A stretch of 64,000 bases of DNA from an uncultured Lachnospiraceae bacterium (GTDB taxonomy: Bacteria; Bacillota; Clostridia; Lachnospirales; Lachnospiraceae). Below are positions 16,139-24,032 of this stretch, piece after piece. The notes under the pieces are model-generated. The model did not search any database. It saw nothing but the letters and a program-made list of their open reading frames with translations, and was not told the DNA's origin. The position numbers and the translations under genes are program-made. Within the stretch, counting starts at the first letter, position 1; each line of letters begins with the position of its first letter. The stretch lies in contig CAJUES010000011.1 of the NCBI GenBank assembly GCA_910585765.1, forward strand, positions 1-64,000. The letters run 5' to 3'.

Positions 16139-16750
16139 ATGTGGCTGAGCAGATATCAGTTTGCCGGGTATGATCTGTATCATTTAGTGGCATGTTTCTT
16201 CCTGTTCAGTATTATCGGCTGGATGGTCGAGTCGATCTATATTTCATTCTGCAACAGGAAATTGACCAACAGGGGATTCATGACAGGACCGTTTTGCCCC
16301 ATATACGGTGTGGGAGCGACGCTGGGGTATATCATACTGCACCCGTTCGCCAACAATATTGTGGCATTGTACATAATCGGTGCGCTGCTCGCGACGCTGT
16401 TTGAATTTCTGGTGGCAAAGCTTATGATCAAGCTTTTCGGCGAAGTGTGGTGGGATTACAATGACAAGTTCTGCAACTACAAGGGTGTGATCTGTCTGGA
16501 GAGCACACTGGCGTGGGGATTGTACGCAGTCATCATCATCACATTCCTGTTTGAGAAAGTCATCAGCTTTGTGGACAGATATCCCAAGGCATGGGGACTC
16601 AAGACGATCGCGCTGATATTTGCGATGGTCATCATCGATTTCGGCTATCACTTTGCGATGTCGGTGAAGATCGACGAGGAGATGCGGGAGGATATCATTG
16701 AGAAGAAGGATGAGTTCGTGGATTTCTGCCATCGGTTGATCGGCAGATAG
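16139..16750 (+). CDS. Putative ABC-transporter type IV-like membrane protein (PF06541 type)
   Basis: A protein of about 203 residues with five hydrophobic segments. It contains the family hallmarks IIGWMVESIYISF, NRGFMTGPFCPIYGVGA and a conserved W-D-Y segment (WWDYNDKFCNYKGVICLESTLAWG). Such proteins are common in Lachnospiraceae and of unproven function; the ABC-transporter label is family tradition only. The start is uncertain. ATG 16139 has GGAGA nine bases upstream, while TTG 16124 or GTG 16106 would extend the N-terminus by 5 to 11 residues behind a GGGGGGAG tract. Confidence 0.75.
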   Translation: MWLSRYQFAGYDLYHLVACFFLFSIIGWMVESIYISFCNRKLTNRGFMTGPFCPIYGVGATLGYIILHPFANNIVALYIIGALLATLFEFLVAKLMIKLFGEVWWDYNDKFCNYKGVICLESTLAWGLYAVIIITFLFEKVISFVDRYPKAWGLKTIALIFAMVIIDFGYHFAMSVKIDEEMREDIIEKKDEFVDFCHRLIGR

Positions 16751-16850
16751 TATGCGCGGATCACTATACGGAAGAGGAGGGGGGATATCGCTTGGCGGTA
16801 TTCCTCTTTTATGCGCGGATCCGTGTATGCGCAGATCCGCGCGGAGGCAC
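16751..16850. repeat. Cluster of short TATGCGC(G/A)GATC repeats with a hairpin
   Basis: Three near-identical units start at 16751, 16810 and 16825. The second and third lie head to tail so that GCGCGGATC (16813-16821) and GATCCGCGC (16834-16842) form a perfect 9-base inverted repeat with a 12-base loop. Related words occur at about 5824-5850 and 47358-47372, so this may be a dispersed extragenic palindrome family. Confidence 0.55.
16772..16810 (+). terminator. Probable terminator after the PF06541 gene
   Basis: AAGAGGA (16772-16778) pairs with TCCTCTT (16802-16808), followed by a short T run. The loop is long and G-rich. Confidence 0.6.
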
Positions 16851-16963
16851 GGGTTGCCCCCTGATCGCACACCGACGGGGATGTTCATGAAAATAAATGA
16901 AAGTGGCATATAATAAAACGATAAAGCATAGATTTCATATAAGTAAGGTATGAGGTCTGCTTT

Positions 16964-18166
16964 ATGAAATATGTCAGGAAAAAAATATATAGAATGATGG
17001 CGGCGGTGATGCTTCTTGCCGTTTTGGTACAGAGTACGGCGTTTGCTGAGGAGACAGCCAGAAACACGACCATCAATTCTACGGCAGTCAGTCTGTCAAC
17101 ACCGTCAGCGATCCTGATGGAGGCATCGACAGGCACGGTACTGTTTGAAAAAAATCCGGATGAGATGCGCAGCCCGGCGAGCATCACGAAGATCATGACA
17201 CTGATCCTCACGTTTGAGGCGCTGGAGAAGGGCAGGATCAAGCTCGAGGACGAGGTGATCACGAGCGCCTACGCCAAGTCGATGGGAGGCTCACAGGTCT
17301 TTCTTGACGAAGGTGAGGTACAGACTGTGGAGACGCTGATCAAGTGTATCGCGGTGGCGAGCGGAAATGATGCGTCGGTGGCGATCGCGGAGTATGTCGC
17401 GGGGAGCGAGTCGGAGTTCGTCGATATGATGAACGAGAAGGCAGCCCAGCTCGGCATGGCAAACACGCATTTCCTGGACTGCTGCGGACTGAGTTCGGAC
17501 AGCGGGCACCACACGACGGCGCGGGACGTGGCGCTCATGTCGAGGGAGCTGATCACAAAGTACCCGCAGGTGTATCATTACACAACGATCTGGATGGAGG
17601 ATATCAACCATGTGACAGCCCGCGGCAGCGAGCCTTTTACGCTTGCCAGTACCAATAAGCTGCTGAAACAGTACCAGTACACGACAGGGTTAAAGACAGG
17701 TTCGACGAGTGTGGCAAAGTACTGTTTCAGCGCCACGGCGAGGAAGAATGACATCGACCTGATCGCGGTCATCATGGGGGCGCCGGATCCCAAGGTGCGC
17801 TTCTCGGAGGCACAGATCCTGCTGGAATACGGTTTTGCAGTGACCAGGCTCTATGTGGATGAGAATAAACAGGCATTGGGCAATATCCCGGTGACGGGCG
17901 GCAAGGCGGAACAGCTTGCTGTCGAACCGAAGGGGGTATTCCGGTATCTCGATGTCACGGGTGCTGATTTTAACAAGATCGAGAAGAAATATCAGTATGC
18001 CGACAGTGTGATGGCGCCTGTCGAGAGGGGCGCGGAGGTCGGATATATCAGTTACAGTCTCGAGGGCAGGGAACTTGGCAGGATGCCGATCGTGGCATCC
18101 GAGCCGGTGGAGAAGGCGTTCTTCATCGATTACCTAAAGAGGATGCTGATACGGTATTTGATATAG
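16964..18166 (+). CDS. D-alanyl-D-alanine carboxypeptidase (PBP5/DacF-like)
   Basis: A 400-residue serine-type penicillin-binding protein of the S11 family. An N-terminal signal peptide (basic start, hydrophobic core to about residue 28, VFAEE-like cleavage region) precedes the catalytic domain. Its three motifs are Ser73-I-T-Lys, SGN near residue 131 and KTG near residue 244. A C-terminal beta domain ends in an amphipathic helix (YLKRMLIRYLI) that should attach to the membrane. It trims the terminal D-Ala from stem peptides. A TATAAT at 16909-16914 is a likely -10. A second homologue is at 32647-33870. Confidence 0.94.
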   Translation: MKYVRKKIYRMMAAVMLLAVLVQSTAFAEETARNTTINSTAVSLSTPSAILMEASTGTVLFEKNPDEMRSPASITKIMTLILTFEALEKGRIKLEDEVITSAYAKSMGGSQVFLDEGEVQTVETLIKCIAVASGNDASVAIAEYVAGSESEFVDMMNEKAAQLGMANTHFLDCCGLSSDSGHHTTARDVALMSRELITKYPQVYHYTTIWMEDINHVTARGSEPFTLASTNKLLKQYQYTTGLKTGSTSVAKYCFSATARKNDIDLIAVIMGAPDPKVRFSEAQILLEYGFAVTRLYVDENKQALGNIPVTGGKAEQLAVEPKGVFRYLDVTGADFNKIEKKYQYADSVMAPVERGAEVGYISYSLEGRELGRMPIVASEPVEKAFFIDYLKRMLIRYLI

Positions 18167-18214
18167 CTGCCGCATGGACCGGATGATCCGGTGCAGGTAC
18201 GGTGTGCCGGCAGC
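18166..18214 (+). other. Nested hairpin between carboxypeptidase and phosphoesterase genes
   Basis: GCTGCCG (18166-18172) pairs with CGGCAGC (18208-18214). Inside it ACCGGA (18178-18183) pairs with TCCGGT (18187-18192). There is no T tract, so it is an intercistronic element or a weak terminator. Confidence 0.5.
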
Positions 18215-18241
18215 TCGCTAGAACAGGAGAAAACAGAGAAT

Positions 18242-19105
18242 ATGCAGAGTATGTTGGGGACGTTTTTTCTGATCATGATATTGGTGGCTGCAGCACTTCT
18301 GGCAGTCGGGATCATAGACGGAAATCGTTTTGTGACAGTGCGGGAGGAGTTTGCGCTCCCGGGCTTGTCGAGGGAGTGCAGGTTTGTGCTGATATCGGAC
18401 CTTCACAACAAAGTGTACGGCAATAAAAATGATAAAGTGATCAGCGCCGTGCAGAAGATCGATCCCGATTTTATCGTGGTGGCGGGCGACCTGGTCACGT
18501 CGCAGATCAGGGAGGATATGACACCGGGGATTGAGCTGATGAACGCGCTGAGCCAAAAGTACAGGATTTATTATGGTCTGGGCAATCACGAGTCCAAAAT
18601 GCAGAAGGACGCGGCGTATTTTGGGGATAAGTTTGACAGACTGATGCTGGCAGTCTCCCACGAAAATATGCGCGTGCTGCAGAATGAGTCCGTCGATCTG
18701 CCGGAATACAATATCCGGCTGACGGGGCTCGATCTGGATCTGGATTATTTTGCGCATTTCAGGATCAGGAAGATGGCGGACGGCTATCTGCGGAGGACAC
18801 TTCCGGACGTTGACCAGGGTAAGTGCAATATTCTGATCGCGCACAATCCGGATTATTTCGAGGATTATGCCGGATGGGGCGCACAGCTGGTGCTGTCAGG
18901 GCATGTGCATGGCGGGATCATGCGGCTGCCGTTTGTGGGCGGTGTCATAGCCCCGTCCTACAAGTTCTTCCCGAAGTATGACGGCGGTGTGTTCCGCAGC
19001 GGCAGATCCGTTATGCTGCTGGGGAGGGGATTGGGCTCCCACACGCTTCCGTTTCGGTTTTTCAATCCGGCGGAACTATATGAAGTCGTCTTAAAACCTG
19101 TCTAA
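18242..19105 (+). CDS. Membrane-anchored calcineurin-like metallophosphoesterase
   Basis: A 287-residue protein with one N-terminal transmembrane helix (about 3-24) and a metallophosphoesterase domain. The metal-binding motifs appear in order: ISDLHN, VVAGDL, GLGNHE and SGHVHGG. This is the YkuE/YaeI-like arrangement; the substrate might be a lipid-linked or nucleotide phosphate. The start at 18242 follows an AGGAGA site; the 17 upstream in-frame codons lack support. It follows the carboxypeptidase gene by 75 bases, so an envelope role is plausible but inferred. Confidence 0.87.
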   Translation: MQSMLGTFFLIMILVAAALLAVGIIDGNRFVTVREEFALPGLSRECRFVLISDLHNKVYGNKNDKVISAVQKIDPDFIVVAGDLVTSQIREDMTPGIELMNALSQKYRIYYGLGNHESKMQKDAAYFGDKFDRLMLAVSHENMRVLQNESVDLPEYNIRLTGLDLDLDYFAHFRIRKMADGYLRRTLPDVDQGKCNILIAHNPDYFEDYAGWGAQLVLSGHVHGGIMRLPFVGGVIAPSYKFFPKYDGGVFRSGRSVMLLGRGLGSHTLPFRFFNPAELYEVVLKPV

Positions 19106-19127
19106 TATATTCAAACAACAGTTCGCA

Positions 19128-19156
19128 TTGCAATTTCTCCGAATTCTTTGTAAAAT
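19128..19156 (+). promoter_or_regulatory. Promoter for scpA-scpB
   Basis: TTGCAA (19128-19133), a 17-base spacer and TAAAAT (19151-19156), about 40 bases before the scpA start. Confidence 0.6.
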
Positions 19157-19196
19157 AGATGAAGATGGAATGTATACAAAAATTCGGGGGGATTGT

Positions 19197-19946
19197 ATGG
19201 GATTGTCTGTGCGGCTTACGGTGTTCGAGGGACCGTTGGATTTGCTTCTTTATCTGATCGAAAAAAACAAGATCGATATCTATGACATACCTATCGTGGT
19301 GATAACAGAACAATATCTTGACTATATCAAAAACATGCAGACAGAGGATATGAATGTCATGAGCGAGTTTCTCGTGATGGCGGCGACACTGCTCGATATC
19401 AAGTGCAGGATGCTCCTTCCCAAGGAGGTCAACGAGGAGGGCGAGGAGGAGGATCCGAGGGCAGAGCTTGTGCAGAAGCTGCTCGAGTACAAGATGTACA
19501 AGTACATGGCGCTGGAGCTGCGGGACAGGCAGGTGGATGCGGCAAAGACCTGGTACAAGAAGCCTATGCTGCCCAAGGAGGTTGCGGATTACCGGTATCC
19601 TATAGACTATGGGGAACTTGTCGGAGACGTCACACTCGCAAAGCTCCACGAGATCTTCAAGTCAGTCATGCGGCGCCAGGAGGACAAGATCGACCCGATC
19701 AGAAGTCAGTTTGGCAAGATCGAGAAGGACGAGATCAACCTCGAGGAGAAACAGAGCTACATTGAAGCGTATGTCAAGAATCACAGGAGGTTTCTGTTCC
19801 GCAGTCTGCTGGAGAGACAGGGGAGCAAGATGGAGGTGATCGTCACCTTTATGGCGGTGCTTGAGATGATGAAACAGGGAGTCATATCGATCGAGCAGGA
19901 GGACACTTTTGCGGATATCATCATCACATCGAGTCTTGCGGCGTGA
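19197..19946 (+). CDS. scpA: Segregation and condensation protein A
   Basis: A 249-residue kleisin subunit of the SMC-ScpAB condensin. The N-terminal motif LTVFEGPLDLLLYLIEKNKIDIYDIPI is diagnostic, and the C-terminal winged helix (about 170-245, VTFMAVLEMMKQGVISIEQEDTF) binds SMC. The start at 19197 behind GGGGGG fits the usual N-terminus (MGLSVRL); 23 upstream in-frame codons overlap the promoter. The acidic central stretch EEGEEEDPRAE is normal for the linker. It is followed after 72 bases by scpB. Confidence 0.95.
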   Translation: MGLSVRLTVFEGPLDLLLYLIEKNKIDIYDIPIVVITEQYLDYIKNMQTEDMNVMSEFLVMAATLLDIKCRMLLPKEVNEEGEEEDPRAELVQKLLEYKMYKYMALELRDRQVDAAKTWYKKPMLPKEVADYRYPIDYGELVGDVTLAKLHEIFKSVMRRQEDKIDPIRSQFGKIEKDEINLEEKQSYIEAYVKNHRRFLFRSLLERQGSKMEVIVTFMAVLEMMKQGVISIEQEDTFADIIITSSLAA

Positions 19947-20018
19947 CCGCACGACGGATGAAGTGAGATGATCTGCCAGCCGTGCGGCCGGCAGCCGGAT
20001 ATTGAGGATGCATTGTAT

Positions 20019-20600
20019 ATGGAAGAGAAGAAGATAATGGCGGTGGTCGAGGCGGTGCTGTTTGCGATGGGGGATTCAGTCGAGCTCTCAAGCCTGAGCC
20101 ATGTGCTGGAGAAACCGGAGGAAGAGATCCGTGAAGTGATCGCCAAAATGAATCAAAGGTACAAGAAGGCAGACAGGGGGATCTATATCGCGGAGCTGGA
20201 AGATGCCGTGCAGCTGTGCACAAAGCCTGGATTGTACGAGTACCTGATCAAGGTGGCGAAGGCGCCGCAGAAATATGCCCTGACGGATGCGCTGTTGGAG
20301 ACGCTCTCGATCATCGCTTACAAACAGCCGGTGACAAGGCTTGAGGTCGAGAAGATCCGCGGCGTGAGCTGTGACCACGCGGTGAACAGACTGCTTGAGT
20401 TTGATCTGGTACAGGAGCTCGGGCGGCTTGACGCGCCGGGGCGTCCGCTGCTGTTTGGCACGACAGAAGAGTTTCTTAGAACTTTCGGGGTGAAGTCGCT
20501 GGGAGACCTTCCGATGCTGAATCCGGAGCAGATGGAGGATTTCAGGAAGCAGGCGGAGGAGGAAGTGGAACAAAAGACAGAATTAAATGTAGAGATTTGA
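20019..20600 (+). CDS. scpB: Segregation and condensation protein B
   Basis: A protein of about 193 residues with the two tandem winged helices of ScpB (IMAVVEAVLFAMGDSVELSSL at the start, LETLSIIAYKQPVTRLEVEKIRGV in the middle, GRPLLFGTTEEFLRTFGV at the end). It forms a dimer that binds ScpA. ATG 20019 is chosen for the usual family start (MEEKKIMAVVEAVLF); the in-frame ATG at 19968 would add 17 atypical residues. The next gene begins 19 bases later, so readthrough into the signalling locus is possible. Confidence 0.93.
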   Translation: MEEKKIMAVVEAVLFAMGDSVELSSLSHVLEKPEEEIREVIAKMNQRYKKADRGIYIAELEDAVQLCTKPGLYEYLIKVAKAPQKYALTDALLETLSIIAYKQPVTRLEVEKIRGVSCDHAVNRLLEFDLVQELGRLDAPGRPLLFGTTEEFLRTFGVKSLGDLPMLNPEQMEDFRKQAEEEVEQKTELNVEI

Positions 20601-20619
20601 TCAGTTGTGGGGGAAGAGT

Positions 20620-21567
20620 ATGGCGTACGGGGAAGACGAGACACAAAACAGTTTGGCGATGGTCGAAGACCACGTGGGGAGAAAGATCCTTGACACAGCG
20701 ACTGCGATCATCAGCCGGGAGGGATATGAGAATCTTACCATCCGCAAGGTGGCGAAGGAGAGCGGCTGCTCAAACTCGGCGATCTACCAGCGTTTTGGGG
20801 ATAAAAATGCCCTGTCGGAGGCGGTGGCGGCACTGCAGGCGAAACCTTTTCTCGCCATCATGGACGAGACATACTCGAAGGAGGCGGACCTGTCCACCAA
20901 TGTGGACAGGATCACAAAACGGCTGCTGGAGAAACTGTATTCTTTTGAACCGGAGGCGATCTATATGCAGATGCGCTACCGGGGAAGGATGGGCATGGAT
21001 GAAAGTCCGTTTATCCTGCGGGTCGAGGGATATCTGAGAGACGCGATGGAGCGCGGGGAGACCACCATCGCGGATGCGCGGGAGACCGCCTTCTTCCTGT
21101 CGACCTCCTTCTGGGGGTTTGCACAGATGGTGCGGGCAAACGCGGACACGGATCTTGAGAAGGCACAGAGGATGCTGGAGGCGCAGAACAGAGTGATCTA
21201 CAATGGGATCGGATTGGGGAAGGGCAACGATGCGCTGTGGAATATGCTCCGGGAGAGGGGCGTCGATGTGGACAAGGCACTTGCGCGCATGAAGGGAAAC
21301 AAGGACGCCTACAGGAATTTCCTGACTGAATTTTTTGCGGATCCCGATTTTGAGGCTCTGGGGGCTGCGATCAGGTCGGGAAATGCCAGGGCTGCCTTCG
21401 AGTACGCCCACGGACTGAAAGGTATGGCTGCAAATCTCGGGCTTGACGAAGTGCGCACCAGACTCAGCGTGCTTGTGGAGATCCTCCGCCCGGGCGGGAT
21501 CGACGGGGCAGGGGAGGCATATGATGACGTCATGAGGGCGTGCAGGATAATCACTGTATTGTTATGA
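20620..21567 (+). CDS. TetR-type DNA-binding regulator fused to a C-terminal HPt phosphotransfer domain
   Basis: A 315-residue protein with an unusual layout. Residues about 20-67 are a TetR helix-turn-helix (LTIRKVAKESGCSNSAIYQRFGDK). Residues about 70-195 are helical and resemble a TetR ligand/dimer domain. Residues about 205-315 look like a histidine phosphotransfer domain: the start GVDVDKALARMKGNKDAY is typical, and His264 sits in the hallmark AHGLKGMAANLG. HPt domains pass phosphate between histidine kinases and receivers, so this regulator could be controlled by phosphorelay. The stop overlaps the ATG of a stand-alone receiver, and a histidine kinase follows. ATG 20620 is chosen behind GGGGGAAGAG. 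Confidence 0.8.
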   Translation: MAYGEDETQNSLAMVEDHVGRKILDTATAIISREGYENLTIRKVAKESGCSNSAIYQRFGDKNALSEAVAALQAKPFLAIMDETYSKEADLSTNVDRITKRLLEKLYSFEPEAIYMQMRYRGRMGMDESPFILRVEGYLRDAMERGETTIADARETAFFLSTSFWGFAQMVRANADTDLEKAQRMLEAQNRVIYNGIGLGKGNDALWNMLRERGVDVDKALARMKGNKDAYRNFLTEFFADPDFEALGAAIRSGNARAAFEYAHGLKGMAANLGLDEVRTRLSVLVEILRPGGIDGAGEAYDDVMRACRIITVLL

Positions 21568-22022
21568 TTGGATCGATTTTGATGTGTAAAACGGGAATGA
21601 GGTTAACAAAAGGTGCAGAAAAAAATAAGATACTCGTGGTGGATGACAAAGGGATCAACCGCTATATGCTGGGAGATATCTTTCGCGAGGAATACGAGAT
21701 CGTCGAGGCGTCCGGCGGAAAGGCGGCGATCGATATCATGGAGAAGGATGCCCGCAGTCTGGCGGTGGTCCTGCTGGATATCATCATGCCGGTGATAAAC
21801 GGTTTTGGCGTGCTCGAATATATGAAGAAGAAGGGACTGCTGGACGAACTGCCGGTGGTGATCGTCACGGACGATGATTCCGAGGAGACAAGCGACAGGG
21901 CGTTTGAGTACAAAGTTGCAGACATGGTGATCAAGCCGTTTGCACCCAGGATCATCAGGCGGCGCGTGCAGAACATTATCGAACTGTACGCGTACAGGGA
22001 AAAATACGGCGAGAAGATATAA
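21564..22022 (+). CDS. Single-domain response regulator (receiver only)
   Basis: About 152 residues, almost all receiver domain. The acidic pair is in ILVVDDKG, the phosphoacceptor Asp is in VVLLDIIMPV (residue 72 from this start), the conserved Thr is in VIVTDDD and Lys in MVIKPFAP. No output domain follows. The ATG at 21564 overlaps the TGA of the TetR-HPt gene (ATGA), which suggests coupled translation; ATG 21582 or 21597 would give a tighter N-terminus but none has a strong ribosome site. It could be the phosphate donor or sink for the HPt domain upstream, like a Spo0F-type shuttle. Confidence 0.85.
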   Translation: MIGSILMCKTGMRLTKGAEKNKILVVDDKGINRYMLGDIFREEYEIVEASGGKAAIDIMEKDARSLAVVLLDIIMPVINGFGVLEYMKKKGLLDELPVVIVTDDDSEETSDRAFEYKVADMVIKPFAPRIIRRRVQNIIELYAYREKYGEKI

Positions 22023-22040
22023 TAAGAGATATGGATAAGA

Positions 22041-23849
22041 ATGGATAGAGAACATGAGCTGTTTGGATTCCTGCGCAGATCCGGTATACGCAGACAGCTG
22101 TACACGATTTCTGTGCTGGCTGTTTTCCTGCCGGTGGTACTGATCGGTATCTTTCTGGTGGGCAATACCTACAAACTGCTGACGAATTATCACAGGGACC
22201 TGCTCGAGTCGGACAATCTGCGTGTGCGGACGATACTGTTTGAGATAACGACCCAGGCGTACAATATTTCGGAGGAATTGTCCTTCGACAAGGATGTGAT
22301 CGCAGTCCTGAGACGGCAGTATTCCACGGAGGAGCAGTTTGTGGAGACGGTCAACAACTGCACCGCTGCGATCGACAATTATATGTACCATTATACTGAG
22401 ATCGAGCGGATCGATATCTACTGCGACAATCCCGACATCCGCGAGTACAAGCAGTATCACGGCGTGGACGGGGAGATCTCGGGGACAGACTGGTATCAGC
22501 GGGCGACGTCGCAGGCGGGGATCTTCTGGCAGGAGATGGCGAGCTTTGATGAGCACGGCAACCAGTACTGGGGGCTGTGTCTGGTGCGGCGGATCCCGCT
22601 CGTCTTTTCGGACTACAATGCGGTGCTGGTGATCCGGCTCAGCGACAATTATCTAAAGACGCGCATCAACAGTCAGGAGTACCGCAACAGTGTGTCGGTC
22701 GATGAGGGGGTTGTGTTTTATGCGTCCGACAGGGAGGATTACGGAAGGCCGCAGCTGATCGATATCGATTACAGCGAAAACTATTTCCAGTATGCGGGAA
22801 AGAAGAAAATAAAGAACCACACCTGCTTTGTCAAAGTGTCCACGCTGCGGCTGTACCAGTCGGATTCCAGGCTCTATATCTGTACGATCAACGACAAGTC
22901 CTATGACAATATATGGAGTATTATACAGACTTGTCTGATCATCATAATGCTCGCGATCGTGGTGCCGGGGATACTGATCCATTTCTTTACTTCCTATTTC
23001 ACGAGGCGTGTCTCCGCGCTACGGCATGTGATGCACCAGGCGAGCAATGAGGACTACGATTTTAAGGAGATCGTGCGCGGCGATGACGAGCTCTCCGAGG
23101 TGTTCTCGGATCTTGAGGTCATGGTACAGCGGATCAAGGAGAAGGATGCGCTGATGTACAGGACGATGCTGAACGAGCAGGAGCTTGTCAACGAGCAGCA
23201 GAAGATGGAGTTCAAGATGCTGGCAAGCCAGATCAATCCGCATTTTCTGTACAACACGCTCGAGACGATACGGATGAAGGCGTACACTGCCGGCGACAGG
23301 GAGGCGGCGACGGCGATCAAGCTGCTGGGAAAATCCATGCGGTATGTGTTGGAAAACAGCGGCACGGCATTCACGTCCCTTCAGGAGGAACTGAGCCACA
23401 TCGAGATCTACATGAAGATACAGAAGCTCCGATTCGGGGAGAAATTTGATTACGCGTTTGTGATCGGGGAGGGGATCGATGTGAGCAAGTGCATCACACT
23501 GCCGCTCCTGCTGCAGCCCGTCGTCGAAAATGCGATCCTGCATGGTCTCGAGGAGAGGGAGACCGGCGGCATGGTCACGATCCGGATCGTGCGCGCGGCG
23601 GAACGCAGGGAGATCTGTATCGAGGTGTCGGACAACGGCTGCGGTATGAAGCCGGAGACGCTGGAGCGTCTGCGGGCGGATATCACGACGAAGAATCCCG
23701 AGAAGAAGGGGAGTATTGGCCTGTATAACATTAACCAGAGAGTGAAACTATGTTATGGAAACATGTACGGGATGACGATCGACTCGGAGCGCGACCGGGG
23801 AACGACGATCACGCTGCATTTGCCGGAAAAAGTTTATCATGATATATGA
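22041..23849 (+). CDS. YesM-type sensor histidine kinase
   Basis: A 602-residue membrane kinase. A first transmembrane helix (about 22-46), an extracellular dCache-like sensor region (about 47-290), a second helix (about 294-318), a HAMP linker and a His_kinase/HATPase unit follow in order. The phosphoacceptor is His401 in SQINPHFLYNTLE; the N box VVENAILHG and the G box DNGCGM are intact. This family usually pairs with AraC-type YesN regulators and controls sugar uptake. Such a regulator lies at 29071-30642, but the closest partners here are the receiver and TetR-HPt genes immediately upstream. Confidence 0.92.
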   Translation: MDREHELFGFLRRSGIRRQLYTISVLAVFLPVVLIGIFLVGNTYKLLTNYHRDLLESDNLRVRTILFEITTQAYNISEELSFDKDVIAVLRRQYSTEEQFVETVNNCTAAIDNYMYHYTEIERIDIYCDNPDIREYKQYHGVDGEISGTDWYQRATSQAGIFWQEMASFDEHGNQYWGLCLVRRIPLVFSDYNAVLVIRLSDNYLKTRINSQEYRNSVSVDEGVVFYASDREDYGRPQLIDIDYSENYFQYAGKKKIKNHTCFVKVSTLRLYQSDSRLYICTINDKSYDNIWSIIQTCLIIIMLAIVVPGILIHFFTSYFTRRVSALRHVMHQASNEDYDFKEIVRGDDELSEVFSDLEVMVQRIKEKDALMYRTMLNEQELVNEQQKMEFKMLASQINPHFLYNTLETIRMKAYTAGDREAATAIKLLGKSMRYVLENSGTAFTSLQEELSHIEIYMKIQKLRFGEKFDYAFVIGEGIDVSKCITLPLLLQPVVENAILHGLEERETGGMVTIRIVRAAERREICIEVSDNGCGMKPETLERLRADITTKNPEKKGSIGLYNINQRVKLCYGNMYGMTIDSERDRGTTITLHLPEKVYHDI

Positions 23850-23853
23850 TTTG

Positions 23854-23885
23854 AAAAAGTGCTGTGAGATACAGTGCTTTTTTTG
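23854..23885 (+). terminator. Terminator after the histidine kinase gene
   Basis: AAGTGCTGT (23857-23865) pairs with ACAGTGCTT (23871-23879) with two wobble pairs, followed by a run of T residues. Confidence 0.85.
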
Positions 23886-23974
23886 TGCACGCGGGCATCC
23901 AGAAGAATAATGCATAAAAAAAGTGATGTAAATTATGATTAATTTTATCCGTATTTTTATACAAATTTAACTAT

Positions 23975-24003
23975 TATAATAAAAATATCACAAATGATTG
24001 TGA
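23975..24003 (+). promoter_or_regulatory. -10 element and inverted repeat ahead of the sugar ABC operon
   Basis: TATAAT at 23975-23980 is a probable -10 without a good -35, as expected for an activated promoter. TCACAA-ATGA-TTGTGA, a perfect 6-4-6 inverted repeat at 23988-24003, covers the likely start of transcription and could be an operator. The binding protein is not known. Confidence 0.5.
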
Positions 24004-24032
24004 CGAATCAAATAAAGGAAGGAAGTAGAGAT

